A stretch of 37,202 nt of DNA, from the NCBI GenBank assembly GCA_024762395.1, contig JANTHP010000003.1, positions 1 through 37,202 on the forward strand, written 5' to 3'. Positions within the stretch are counted from its first letter, which is position 1, and every line of letters begins with the position of its first letter. Below the pieces are notes generated by a model. It worked only from the letters and a program-made list of their open reading frames with translations. It had not been told where the DNA came from and searched no databases. A program made the position numbers and the translations under genes. Positions 16,469-23,475 of this stretch are shown piece by piece. This DNA is from Anaerolineae bacterium (GTDB lineage Bacteria > Chloroflexota > Anaerolineae > Promineifilales > Promineifilaceae).

Positions 16469-18724
16469 TTAAGGGATGATTGTGAATAACTGGTTGAACC
16501 AACCATAGTTAATCGCTAAAACGACAACGGCTAAGGCGACGGCGATGAGCATGGAAACCAGGGTGTATTCCTGGATGCGGCCGGTTTGCAACTGCCGGAA
16601 TTCTTTGGTCATGGCCAGGAATTGGTCTTTGAGCCAATCTACGCCGTCGCTGATGACGCGCTGTTCGAAGGTTTTGACGTACCCGCCAATGGTGTAAAAG
16701 GTGCGGGCGATGAGGTGCAGGGTTCCGTCTATCAAGCCCTTGTCCATGATTTCATAGACGATGACTTCGGAGAAGTAGATGGTGGGGTTGATGAATACGG
16801 CCTGGTATAGCTCGTCCCAATACCATTTGTTTTGCAAAAATTGGTGTAAGGGGCCGAGCGGAGCGATGAGGGGGTCGCGTTCGCCGGATTTGAGGGGTTT
16901 ACGGCCGTATACCCACCAGCCTAAGAACAACCCGCCTAACGCCACCACCAACGAGGTTGCCAATGGGAACCAGTTAAAGGGCAGCGTCTCTAATCCATGC
17001 GCCAGCAGCCCGGCATGTTCCAACTCACTTAATGAATGCTCAATCGTCGCGCCCACGTAATGGTGGAAGAAATTGTTGTTCACCATCGGCCCCAAAATCG
17101 GGAACTCTTCGGGGATGCCAGCCCAACCGGCGGCGACGGCGAAGATGGACAACAAAATCAGCGGGATTGTCATGTAGTTGTTGCTTTCATGGGCGTGTTC
17201 GGCCAGCGGCGTGCGCGGTTCGCCCAAAAAGGTGAGCGAAATCTGGCGCATCGTGTAAAACGCCGTCAGCAAAGCGGCAATCGCCAGCGTCCAGAAAACC
17301 ACCCCGGCGAACGCATCGCCGTGGCTGCTTTGGAAGAAGGCGTCGGCCAAAATTTCATCTTTCGACCAGAATCCGGCCGTCAAAATGGGGAAGCCGGAGA
17401 GGGCGAAGCCGCCGATGACGAACGTCCAGAACGTCTTGGGCATCTTTTTAGCCAGACCGCCCATGTTACGCATATCTTGCGGGTCGGTGTGATGGTCGTG
17501 AACGTGTCCCGCGCCGTGTTCCATGCCGTGAATGATGGAGCCGGAGCCGAGGAAGAGGAGGGCTTTGAAGAAGGCGTGGGTGATGAGGTGGAAGGCGGCG
17601 GCGACGTATGCGCCGATGCCGATGGCGGCGACCATGTAGCCCAACTGGGAGATGGTGGAGTAAGCCAGCACCCCTTTTACGTCGTTTTGGGCGACGGCGA
17701 TGGTGGCGGCCATGAAAGCGGTAAAGGCGCCGATGCCGCCGATGATGAGACCGACGTTGGGATTGCCTTCCATCCCCACCGCAATGAGGGGGAAGATGCG
17801 GACGATCATGTAGACGCCGGCGGAAACCATCGCGGCGGCGTGGATGACGGCGCTGACGGGGGTGGGGCCTTCCATGGCGTCGGGCAGCCAGACGTGCAGT
17901 GGGAACTGGGCCGATTTACCGACGGTTCCGGTGAAGAGGAGCAGCGCCATCACGCCGAGCATGGCCGGGCCAACGGCCGTTGCCGCCGCCTCTAACCCGT
18001 GTGCGGACAACGCTTCGCTAAAGTTGAGCGTGCCAAAGACGGAGTAGAAGTAGACGATGCCCAAGAGCATAACCACATCGGCGATACGGGTGGTAATGAA
18101 GGCTTTGATGCCTGCTTTGCGCGGGGTGATTTTCTTGGGGTCGTCGTAGTTGCGGGCGTACCAAAAACCGATGAGGGCGTAGGAGCAGAAGCCCATGATT
18201 TCCCAGCCGACGAAAAGCAAGAGCAGGTTGTCGGCGACGACGAGGGTCAACATGCCGCCGGCGAAGAGGGACATGAAGGCGAAGAAGCGGGAGAGCAGCG
18301 GCTCTTCCTGTCCATGATTGGGAACGCCGCGTACTTGGCCTTCCGGCTGTCCATAATTATGGTAGCCGACGCTGTAAATCATAATCATGGCGATGATGAA
18401 GGGGATGGCGAAGAGCATAACGGCCGTTAACGGATCCACCGCTACGCCCATTTGCAGCCATAATCCTTTGGCATAATCGCCAAACGGCAGCCAATCCACT
18501 GCGCTGTGAATGGCTGTGGGGTGTTCGGCCAGATGGTCGACATCGCGGCCAAACATATCAAAGGCTACTATCCAGCCCATCACCCAGGAGGCGATGATGG
18601 CCGCCCAGGCCAACAGCCAGCTCAATGTCTTGTTATGCTTGGTAAACAGCATAATCAAGAAGAAACTGAGTAATGGCATGGCCGGAATGAGCCAGGTCAA
18701 TAATTGAAGCGTTTGTTCTGTCAT
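16469..18724 (-). CDS. nuoL: NADH-quinone oxidoreductase subunit L, long form
   Basis: Distal antiporter-like subunit, 751 aa against about 610-660 usual. Core motifs: LLLFVGWEIMGFCSYALIGFW (TM5 Glu), FTGTVGKSAQFPLHVWLPDAM (TM7 Lys), and the His-rich MEHGAGHVHDHH loop near 420. The C-terminus carries the lateral amphipathic helix that clamps the membrane arm. Here the stretch from about 650 to the last TM (about 728-745) is long and includes YFSEVIVYEIMDKGLIDG and FEQRVISDGVDWLKDQFLAM. A longer lateral helix fits an arm holding an extra NuoM. The spacer before ATG at 18724 is a simple repeat with no ribosome site visible. Confidence 0.95.
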   Translation of the reverse strand: MTEQTLQLLTWLIPAMPLLSFFLIMLFTKHNKTLSWLLAWAAIIASWVMGWIVAFDMFGRDVDHLAEHPTAIHSAVDWLPFGDYAKGLWLQMGVAVDPLTAVMLFAIPFIIAMIMIYSVGYHNYGQPEGQVRGVPNHGQEEPLLSRFFAFMSLFAGGMLTLVVADNLLLLFVGWEIMGFCSYALIGFWYARNYDDPKKITPRKAGIKAFITTRIADVVMLLGIVYFYSVFGTLNFSEALSAHGLEAAATAVGPAMLGVMALLLFTGTVGKSAQFPLHVWLPDAMEGPTPVSAVIHAAAMVSAGVYMIVRIFPLIAVGMEGNPNVGLIIGGIGAFTAFMAATIAVAQNDVKGVLAYSTISQLGYMVAAIGIGAYVAAAFHLITHAFFKALLFLGSGSIIHGMEHGAGHVHDHHTDPQDMRNMGGLAKKMPKTFWTFVIGGFALSGFPILTAGFWSKDEILADAFFQSSHGDAFAGVVFWTLAIAALLTAFYTMRQISLTFLGEPRTPLAEHAHESNNYMTIPLILLSIFAVAAGWAGIPEEFPILGPMVNNNFFHHYVGATIEHSLSELEHAGLLAHGLETLPFNWFPLATSLVVALGGLFLGWWVYGRKPLKSGERDPLIAPLGPLHQFLQNKWYWDELYQAVFINPTIYFSEVIVYEIMDKGLIDGTLHLIARTFYTIGGYVKTFEQRVISDGVDWLKDQFLAMTKEFRQLQTGRIQEYTLVSMLIAVALAVVVLAINYGWFNQLFTIIP

Positions 18725-18766
18725 AGTTTAGTCTCGTAGTCGAGTAGTCAGATAGTCGGGTAGTCG
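18725..18766. repeat. TAGTCG-type degenerate simple repeat
   Basis: Units such as TCGTAGTCGAGTAGTCAGA fill the whole nuoK-nuoL spacer. Same family as 3752-3834 and 22293-22443. Confidence 0.7.
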
Positions 18767-19078
18767 CTAGTTTTTAAGTGTGTCCATTTCTTCGGCTACA
18801 ACCGAATCCCGATGGCGGTAGATGGAGATGATGAGCGCCAGACCAACGGCCGCTTCGGCTGCGGCCACCGTTAATACGAAGACAGCCCAGGCCAAACCAA
18901 CCGGTTGTTCCGGGAAACGGCCGTAACGCCAAAAAGCGACCAGGTTGATATTGACAGCGTTTAACATCAGTTCAACGCCCATCAAAATGGCTACGGCATT
19001 GCGGCGCGCCAATACTCCATACAAACCGATGGAAAACAAAGCGGCGGCCACGAGTAAGTACCAGGACAATGGAATCAT
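18767..19078 (-). CDS. nuoK: NADH-quinone oxidoreductase subunit K
   Basis: Small MrpC-like membrane subunit of complex I, 103 aa, three helices. The two conserved membrane glutamates are seen in GVELMLNAVNINLVAF and in AAAEAAVGLAL. ATG at 19078 overlaps the nuoJ stop by ATGA, so translation is coupled. Length and motif order are standard. The downstream spacer to nuoL consists of a simple repeat. Confidence 0.96.
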   Translation of the reverse strand: MIPLSWYLLVAAALFSIGLYGVLARRNAVAILMGVELMLNAVNINLVAFWRYGRFPEQPVGLAWAVFVLTVAAAEAAVGLALIISIYRHRDSVVAEEMDTLKN

Positions 19079-19617
19079 GATTCATCCTCCGTCTTGGGCC
19101 AGGCTACCCATATTGAACCAATGAGCGCGGCCAACAACATCACCGAGGCAACTTCAAAGGGCAGCACAAAGGCGTCGGGGCTGACAAAGTATTCCCCCAA
19201 TTTTGCCACGCTGCCCAGAATGATGCTTTTGTCAGCGGGCGGCATCGCACCTTCTCCAGCTCCCAGGGGCCAGAATTCGCGCATTTGCCAAAAGATGAAA
19301 GCAATTACGGCAAAAACGGAAACGGCCGTTATCCCCGCCAATCCCGGCTGAGAATTAAACGGCGACTCTTCCGTCTGCATCATGCGCCGGGTTAACATAA
19401 TGGCGAAAATAATCAAAATAGAAATTGCGCCGATGTAGACCAGCAGTTGTGCCATCGCCAAAAATCCGGCATCCAGCATCACGTACAGGCCGGCCACGCC
19501 TAAAAACGAGGCCATCAGCGCCAACGCCGCGTGGAACAGATTGTTGTTGGACACGACAATCCAGCCCATCATCAGCGTGAACAAGCTAATTACAATAAAA
19601 ATGATTTGCTCAATCAT
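19075..19617 (-). CDS. nuoJ: NADH-quinone oxidoreductase subunit J
   Basis: Membrane subunit of complex I, 180 aa, five helices. The conserved QLLVYIGAISILIIFAIML segment (about 58-76) holds the pi-bulge helix that moves during turnover. It overlaps nuoK (ATGA). The 36-bp gap to nuoH upstream is where nuoI stands in most operons, and there is no nuoI here. The loop between the last helices is long (about 120-150), but otherwise the protein is standard. Confidence 0.95.
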   Translation of the reverse strand: MIEQIIFIVISLFTLMMGWIVVSNNNLFHAALALMASFLGVAGLYVMLDAGFLAMAQLLVYIGAISILIIFAIMLTRRMMQTEESPFNSQPGLAGITAVSVFAVIAFIFWQMREFWPLGAGEGAMPPADKSIILGSVAKLGEYFVSPDAFVLPFEVASVMLLAALIGSIWVAWPKTEDES

Positions 19618-19653
19618 ACTTAATCCCTGGTCTCCTATCCCCAGTTTTCAGCC

Positions 19654-20895
19654 TTAGTGTGCAGCAGCGGTTTCTATGTCAGCGTTTTCTCGGACTTCTT
19701 CATGGGCTGTGCGTTGTTTACGGCCGTTCCGCCGCAAAATCTCCAGTGTCACCGCGCCTACAACAACATTACTTACAAGGTGAACGCCCGCCCGTGTCCA
19801 ATCATTCACGCCAACCGGCAGCGCTTTGTCAACCAAAGCCGCGACCAAAATCAACGCCAAAGACAGCGGTACCAAAAACTTCCAGTTAAAATCCATCATC
19901 TGGTCAATACGGAAGCGCGGCAGCGTACCGCGAATCCAAACCAACACAACGAATACCACAAACATTTTGACAAAAAAGGCAATCAACCCAATCAAATTAC
20001 CCAAAGCAAAACCGCTTGCAGTCTTAATCATTTCCAAGCCAAAGAAACGATAGCCGCCTAGAAAAACAGTCGTAAACAAGCCGGACATAAACAAGGCGCT
20101 GATATATTCCGCCAACATGAACATGGCAAACTTCATACCGCTGTATTCAATATGGAACCCGGCCACAATCTCCGATTCCGCTTCCAGCAAATCAAAAGGC
20201 GTCCGTCCCATTTCGGCCAACGATGAAATAAAGAAAATCAACGCTGAAATTGGCACCACAATAGCAAACGGAACCGTTTGCGCCTTAACGATATCTACCG
20301 AAGACATGGATCGCGCCAGGATAATGGGAATAAGCAGCGATAAAATCATGGGCACTTCATAGCTCACCATCTGAGCCACAGCGCGGAAAGCCCCTAACAA
20401 GGCATACTTATTATTTGAACCCCATCCGGCCAACAGCACAGTTACAACTGAGACCGAACTAATTGCCAGCACATAGAACAGGCCGACATTAAGGTCCACA
20501 CCAACCACGCCGGGAGCAAAAGGCATCACGGCCCACATCATCAAGGCCGTAATGACAATTAAAAAAGGAGCCAGATTGTAAGCCCATTTATCGGCGCCTG
20601 ATGGGGTGATAATTTCTTTCGTGAGCAGTTTCAACGCATCGGCAACGGGTTGCAAAAGCCCATATTTACCGCCTACGCGGTTAGGGCCAATCCGATCTTG
20701 AAAACGCGCAATAACTTTACGCTCAAGCCAAATAAGCACGAGGACGATTAATAAGCCAAAGGTAGCCACTAATATGACGCCAATGGCGTCTAATGTTGGA
20801 TCTACCCAGGGTTTAGCGCCCCAAACTTGACGCAGATATGTTCCTGTCGTCAACTCAACCAAACTTTTAAGAAACTCCAAAAAACTGAAGCTCAT
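19654..20895 (-). CDS. nuoH: NADH-quinone oxidoreductase subunit H
   Basis: Quinone-site membrane subunit that joins the two arms of complex I, 413 aa (E. coli about 325). Motifs: ERKVIARFQDRIGPNRVG (about 59-76), AVAQMVSYEVPM, and SLAEMGRTPFDLLEAESEIV with the loop glutamates next to the quinone tunnel. The extra length is a charged C-terminal tail (about 380-413) and a slightly extended N-terminus. ATG at 20895 follows GGAG at 7-bp spacing. It heads the nuoH-J-K-L-M-M-N run. nuoA is upstream but separated by a terminator-like hairpin. Confidence 0.96.
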   Translation of the reverse strand: MSFSFLEFLKSLVELTTGTYLRQVWGAKPWVDPTLDAIGVILVATFGLLIVLVLIWLERKVIARFQDRIGPNRVGGKYGLLQPVADALKLLTKEIITPSGADKWAYNLAPFLIVITALMMWAVMPFAPGVVGVDLNVGLFYVLAISSVSVVTVLLAGWGSNNKYALLGAFRAVAQMVSYEVPMILSLLIPIILARSMSSVDIVKAQTVPFAIVVPISALIFFISSLAEMGRTPFDLLEAESEIVAGFHIEYSGMKFAMFMLAEYISALFMSGLFTTVFLGGYRFFGLEMIKTASGFALGNLIGLIAFFVKMFVVFVVLVWIRGTLPRFRIDQMMDFNWKFLVPLSLALILVAALVDKALPVGVNDWTRAGVHLVSNVVVGAVTLEILRRNGRKQRTAHEEVRENADIETAAAH

Positions 20896-21011
20896 ACAAA
20901 TACTCCATCCGTAAAATTCTGGTAACCATTCAGCAACCCTCTTAGATTTGTCAAATTTAGCTCGGTAAACGCTTGGTCATGCTGGAAAATTCGACAAATC
21001 TTCTCGACAGC

Positions 21012-21024
21012 GCTGTATAGTTAC
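21012..21024. repeat. Isolated 13-bp match to the end of the MITE-like element
   Basis: GCTGTATAGTTAC equals the right terminus of the 95-bp element. It may be a remnant or a chance match, within the nuoA-nuoH spacer. Confidence 0.35.
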
Positions 21025-21054
21025 AAATTCTAAATATGGTAATGGGAGGAAACT

Positions 21055-21092
21055 AAAACAAAAAAAGGATAGAAGTTGTGTAACTCTACCCT
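21055..21092 (-). terminator. Terminator between nuoA and nuoH
   Basis: On the minus strand AGGGTAGAGTT pairs with AACTTCTATCCT (one bulge, one wobble) around ACAC, followed by TTTTTTTGTTTT. It is 18 bp after the nuoA stop, so it likely reduces or ends transcription before nuoH. Confidence 0.75.
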
Positions 21093-21109
21093 TTCTTTAT
21101 GCGTTAGGA

Positions 21110-21466
21110 TTATACCCACTCGAGGACGCCCCTGCCCCAGGCGTAAGCGAGCGCTGCCGTAAGGATTATGATGAATAATGCGATCTCGATGACGGCAAAC
21201 AAACCAACTTGCCCATAAGCAGCGGCTATGGGGAAGAGAAAGACGGCTTCGATATCGAAGATGACAAAAATCAGCGCGTAAATGTAGTATTGAACTTTGA
21301 ACTGCACCCAGGTGTCGCCCACTGTCTCAACGCCACATTCGTAGATTTGTTGTTTAATATAATTGGGTTTTCGAGGGCCGAGTAATAGGTTTATGCCTAT
21401 TGGTAAGGCCGGAAATAGTGGCGCCAGGACCACAAAGAATGCTATGAATCGCCAGTCACTTATCAC
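21110..21466 (-). CDS. nuoA: NADH-quinone oxidoreductase subunit A
   Basis: Small membrane subunit of complex I near the quinone entry, 118 aa, three helices. Motifs: KQQIYECGVETVGDTWVQFKVQYY (about 38-61) with the loop Cys next to the quinone tunnel, and FVIFDIEAVFLFPIA with the membrane Asp/Glu pair. GTG at 21466 follows GGAGGA. In most genomes nuoA is followed by B-C-D; here it is followed by a terminator and nuoH. A promoter lies about 50 bp upstream. Confidence 0.96.
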   Translation of the reverse strand: MISDWRFIAFFVVLAPLFPALPIGINLLLGPRKPNYIKQQIYECGVETVGDTWVQFKVQYYIYALIFVIFDIEAVFLFPIAAAYGQVGLFAVIEIALFIIILTAALAYAWGRGVLEWV

Positions 21467-21517
21467 GTGACATCCTCCAATCCTACTCCCGTTTGAGGGG
21501 GTGTGAAATTTGCCCTA

Positions 21518-21546
21518 TTTATAACACATGCCTGAAAGGGCGGCAA
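21518..21546 (-). promoter_or_regulatory. Sigma-70-type promoter of nuoA
   Basis: On the minus strand: TTGCCG (21546-21541), a 17-bp spacer, TATAAA (21523-21518), with about 50 bp to the GTG start. Confidence 0.55.
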
Positions 21547-21617
21547 AGGCAAATGGGCTTTGGTTTTTGTTAGCAATTCGTTTGCGTTACAAAGTTTTCG
21601 CCGCTTGTCTTGCATAT

Positions 21618-21683
21618 GTTGCGGGAATTTTAATTCCCGCAACTTTGCCTCTGGTAGGTATCGGGAATTCCAATTCCCGATAC
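21618..21683. repeat. Pair of GGGAATT/AATTCCC palindromes
   Basis: Two adjacent 26-bp palindromes: 21618-21643 (GTTGCGGGAATT ... AATTCCCGCAAC) and 21658-21683 (GTATCGGGAATT ... AATTCCCGATAC). The second recurs almost exactly at 27143-27168. Confidence 0.85.
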
Positions 21684-21960
21684 ACCGTCTATAAAGGGTG
21701 GTGAATAATTAAAGGCACTAACGCAATGCCAATTTTGAACGGTGTTTGGTAGGGACGGGATGGGGTAAGATGTTTTCTCGTCCGTCCCGCTCCTGCAATC
21801 GGTTGCAGAAGTTACAGCAATTCCAATTCTAAACGATGTCTGGTAGGGGCGAGATGGGCGGGATGGAAGGCCGTCTGTTTAGCCGCGATCATGACCCGCC
21901 CATCCCGTCCCTACCCATGTAAATTTCCAGAATTGGAATTGCTGCAGAAGTTAAATATGG
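21684..21960. repeat. Non-coding spacer with a 126-bp inverted-repeat element
   Basis: No gene is visible. GCAATTCCAATTCT at 21817-21830 is the exact inverse of 21929-21942. Inside, TGGTAGGGGCGAGATGGGCG is mirrored by CGCCCATCCCGTCCCTACCC. A diverged left half also occurs at about 21725-21765. The structure is MITE-like, without coding capacity. Confidence 0.6.
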
Positions 21961-21961
21961 C

Positions 21962-21990
21962 TTGACAATGGCAGAGGGCTGGGCTACTAT
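21962..21990 (+). promoter_or_regulatory. Strong sigma-70-type promoter of tRNA-Ala(CGC)
   Basis: TTGACA (21962-21967), 17-bp spacer, TACTAT (21985-21990), about 14 bp before the tRNA. It may also supply transcripts of the leuS T-box leader by read-through. Confidence 0.85.
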
Positions 21991-22004
21991 ACGCCTCGCT
22001 TTGC

Positions 22005-22077
<73 letters not shown>

Positions 22078-22082
22078 TGAGA

Positions 22083-22108
22083 AAACCGGGTTTGCAAAAG
22101 CCCGGTTT
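22083..22108 (+). terminator. Hairpin after tRNA-Ala(CGC)
   Basis: Stem AAACCGGG/CCCGGTTT with a 10-base loop and only a broken T-tract (CTATTT) after it. It is probably a weak terminator that could let transcripts into the T-box leader. Confidence 0.55.
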
Positions 22109-22130
22109 CTATTTACAACAGAATAGATAA

Positions 22131-22280
22131 AAGCTGTGAACAGGAGTAGTAGGCAAGTTTAATTGTCAATTGTTAATGGGTAATTGTCAATTGTCAATGT
22201 TTGTCAATGTATTGAAGAGAGTTGCGTCATTGGCTGCAAGCGCGACAAATTGTATGCTGAACTCGCCTGGAAGCTGTGGG
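22131..22280 (+). promoter_or_regulatory. T-box leader, Stem I (specifier CUC, leucine)
   Basis: Binds uncharged tRNA-Leu in T-box riboswitches. Seen: the 5' strand GAACAGGAGTAGTAGGC (22138-22154); AGAGAG at 22216-22221; the apical hairpin GTTGCG/CGCGAC whose loop reads ATTGGCTGCAAG, close to the usual UUGGUG-AAG; and the specifier side TGAACTCGCC, with CTC at 22262-22264 followed by a purine. GGC 22152-22154 can pair with GCC 22265-22267 below the specifier, and ACAG (22140-22143) with CTGT (22274-22277) at the base. CUC is a Leu codon and leuS lies downstream. The segment between the 5' strand and AGAGAG is unusually long (about 60 nt) and made of AATTGTCAATTG repeats. The matching antiterminator is at 22641, abnormally far away. 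Confidence 0.75.
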
Positions 22281-22292
22281 AGTGAAAATTAG

Positions 22293-22443
22293 TCCTGTAG
22301 TCTCATAGTCGCGTAGTCTCATAGTCGCGTAGTCTCATAGTCGCGTAGTCTGGTAGTCAGTTGTTGACTATTCGACTACAAGACTACCAGACCACCAGAC
22401 TATTCGACTACCAGACTACAAGACTACCAGACTATTCGACTAG
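22293..22443. repeat. Long hairpin of TAGTC-type simple repeats in the T-box linker
   Basis: The left arm has units TAGTCTCATAGTCGCG repeated three times; the right arm has GACTACCAGACTATTCGACTA-type units, so the two halves pair into a hairpin of about 150 nt around GTCAGTTGTTGAC. It sits between T-box Stem I and the tRNA-Ala(GGC) promoter. Confidence 0.75.
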
Positions 22444-22499
22444 CTCTCGCCGGGTAGCGCACGTTATGCGCTTGAGTGGATGGTAGCGCGAAAAAGGGC

Positions 22500-22527
22500 T
22501 TGCTTATCGCGTTTAACCGAGTATAAT
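22500..22527 (+). promoter_or_regulatory. Promoter of tRNA-Ala(GGC)
   Basis: TTGCTT (22500-22505), 16-bp spacer, TATAAT (22522-22527), about 19 bp before the tRNA. The tRNA therefore appears to have its own start inside the T-box leader region. Confidence 0.7.
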
Positions 22528-22546
22528 TCTCACGCTTTACACGCAT

Positions 22547-22619
22547 GGGCCTGTAGCTCAGTTGGGAGAGCACCACAATGGCATTGTGGGGGTCAAGGGT
22601 TCGAGTCCCTTCAGGTCCA
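22547..22619 (+). tRNA. tRNA-Ala (anticodon GGC), nested in the leuS T-box leader
   Basis: Cloverleaf with acceptor GGGCCTG/CAGGTCC (G3-U70 kept), D-arm GCTC/GAGC, anticodon stem CCACA/TGTGG around loop ATGGCAT (anticodon GGC, reads GCC/GCU), T-arm GTTCGAG, and discriminator A. CCA is not encoded. It lies between T-box Stem I and the T-box antiterminator, whose terminator would also end the tRNA transcript. Confidence 0.95.
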
Positions 22620-22640
22620 CTGAAAACTTTTACCATCAAA

Positions 22641-22692
22641 TCAGAGTGGTACCGCGGAACCCCTTTCGTCTCTGAACGAAGGGGGTTTTTTT
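22641..22692 (+). promoter_or_regulatory. T-box antiterminator and overlapping terminator of leuS
   Basis: AGAGTGGTACCGCGG at 22643-22657 is the T-box consensus with the TGGT bulge that pairs with the ACCA end of uncharged tRNA. TCAGAG (22641-22646) can pair with CTCTGA (22670-22675) to form the antiterminator. The competing terminator is AACCCCTTTCGT / ACGAAGGGGGTT (22658-22687), running into a T-tract to 22692. The canonical order is preserved. It begins only 22 nt after tRNA-Ala(GGC), leaving no room for a normal Stem III. Confidence 0.88.
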
Positions 22693-22744
22693 GTTTAATT
22701 ATGAATTGTGACCGGTGAATTGTGAATTGTGAGGTAAGCGCACA

Positions 22745-23362
22745 ATGTACAATTCGCAATTTTTTGTGATGGCTAACGAAATTTGGATTGAAACGGAGTA
22801 CGGGAAGGTGTTTGGGATGGTGGCTGGGCCGGAAAACGGCCGTACTATCCTCGCCATTCACGGTTATTCCCAACGCAACGGCTGGCACACCTGGGAGCCG
22901 ATGATGGCTCCGCTAGCTGAGGCTGGTTTCCGCGTTGTCAGCGTGGATATGCCCGGCTGGGGGCAGAGCGTCCCCACGCAGGGGCAGGTTGGCGGTAAGA
23001 CGGCCGTGATGACGGTTTTGCAGCTTTTGGATGGCCTGAGTGCGGAAACGGCCGTGTTAATGGGCAAAAGTTGGGGCGGAAAAGTGGCGGTAGAAACGGC
23101 CGTTTCCCATCCCCGCCGCATCGCCCATCTCATCCTTACCGCGCCTGCTCTGCGCGACGTAGAGCAGGCTAGAAAAATCAGCCAGCCCGTTTTGCTGGCC
23201 TGGGCCGAGGATGATCCAGTCATTCCATTTTCTTATGCAGCCCGGCTGGCGGCAGCGATTCCAAACTGCCAACTAGAAACTTACCCGACTGGCGGCCACA
23301 GCGCCGCCCCGAAAAATGCGGCCGACTTTGCGCCGAAAGCGATTAAATTTTTACAAAACTGA
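22745..23362 (+). CDS. Alpha/beta hydrolase
   Basis: Short alpha/beta-hydrolase-fold protein, 205 aa. The oxyanion region is HGY (39-41), the nucleophile Ser109 in MGKSWGG, the acid Asp156 or Asp157 in AEDDPVIP, and His185 in GGHSAAP, all in the expected order. The cap is minimal. The substrate is not identifiable; it could be an esterase or a non-catalytic-type relative. ATG at 22745 follows GAGGT at 9-bp spacing; an internal ATG at 22769 is possible. It lies between the T-box terminator and leuS on the same strand, so it is probably under leucine-tRNA control with leuS. Four ACGGCCGT copies fall within it. Confidence 0.85.
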   Translation: MYNSQFFVMANEIWIETEYGKVFGMVAGPENGRTILAIHGYSQRNGWHTWEPMMAPLAEAGFRVVSVDMPGWGQSVPTQGQVGGKTAVMTVLQLLDGLSAETAVLMGKSWGGKVAVETAVSHPRRIAHLILTAPALRDVEQARKISQPVLLAWAEDDPVIPFSYAARLAAAIPNCQLETYPTGGHSAAPKNAADFAPKAIKFLQN

Positions 23363-23365
23363 TAA

Positions 23366-23460
23366 ATTGTCAACGATCAACGGCTAATTGCCAATTGTCA
23401 ATGAAACGCGAAGACGCCGTTGACAATTAGTCATTGACAATTAACAATTGACAATTCTTA
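23366..23460. repeat. AATTGTCAA-type degenerate repeat before leuS
   Basis: Direct and inverted copies of AATTGTCAA/TTGACAATT, with arms around GACGCCGTTGACAA. The same family is found inside T-box Stem I (22156-22210). Confidence 0.65.
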
Positions 23461-23475
23461 ACCCGGAGAGTTGAA

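Noticed and set aside
17036-17995. 319-codon plus-strand frame opposite nuoL
   Set aside because: Gly/Asp/Glu/His-rich shadow of a membrane protein gene; no domain or ribosome site.
22293-22443. CRISPR-like array
   Set aside because: Units are 8-16 bp, degenerate and directly abutting, without spacers of constant length, and no cas gene is present.
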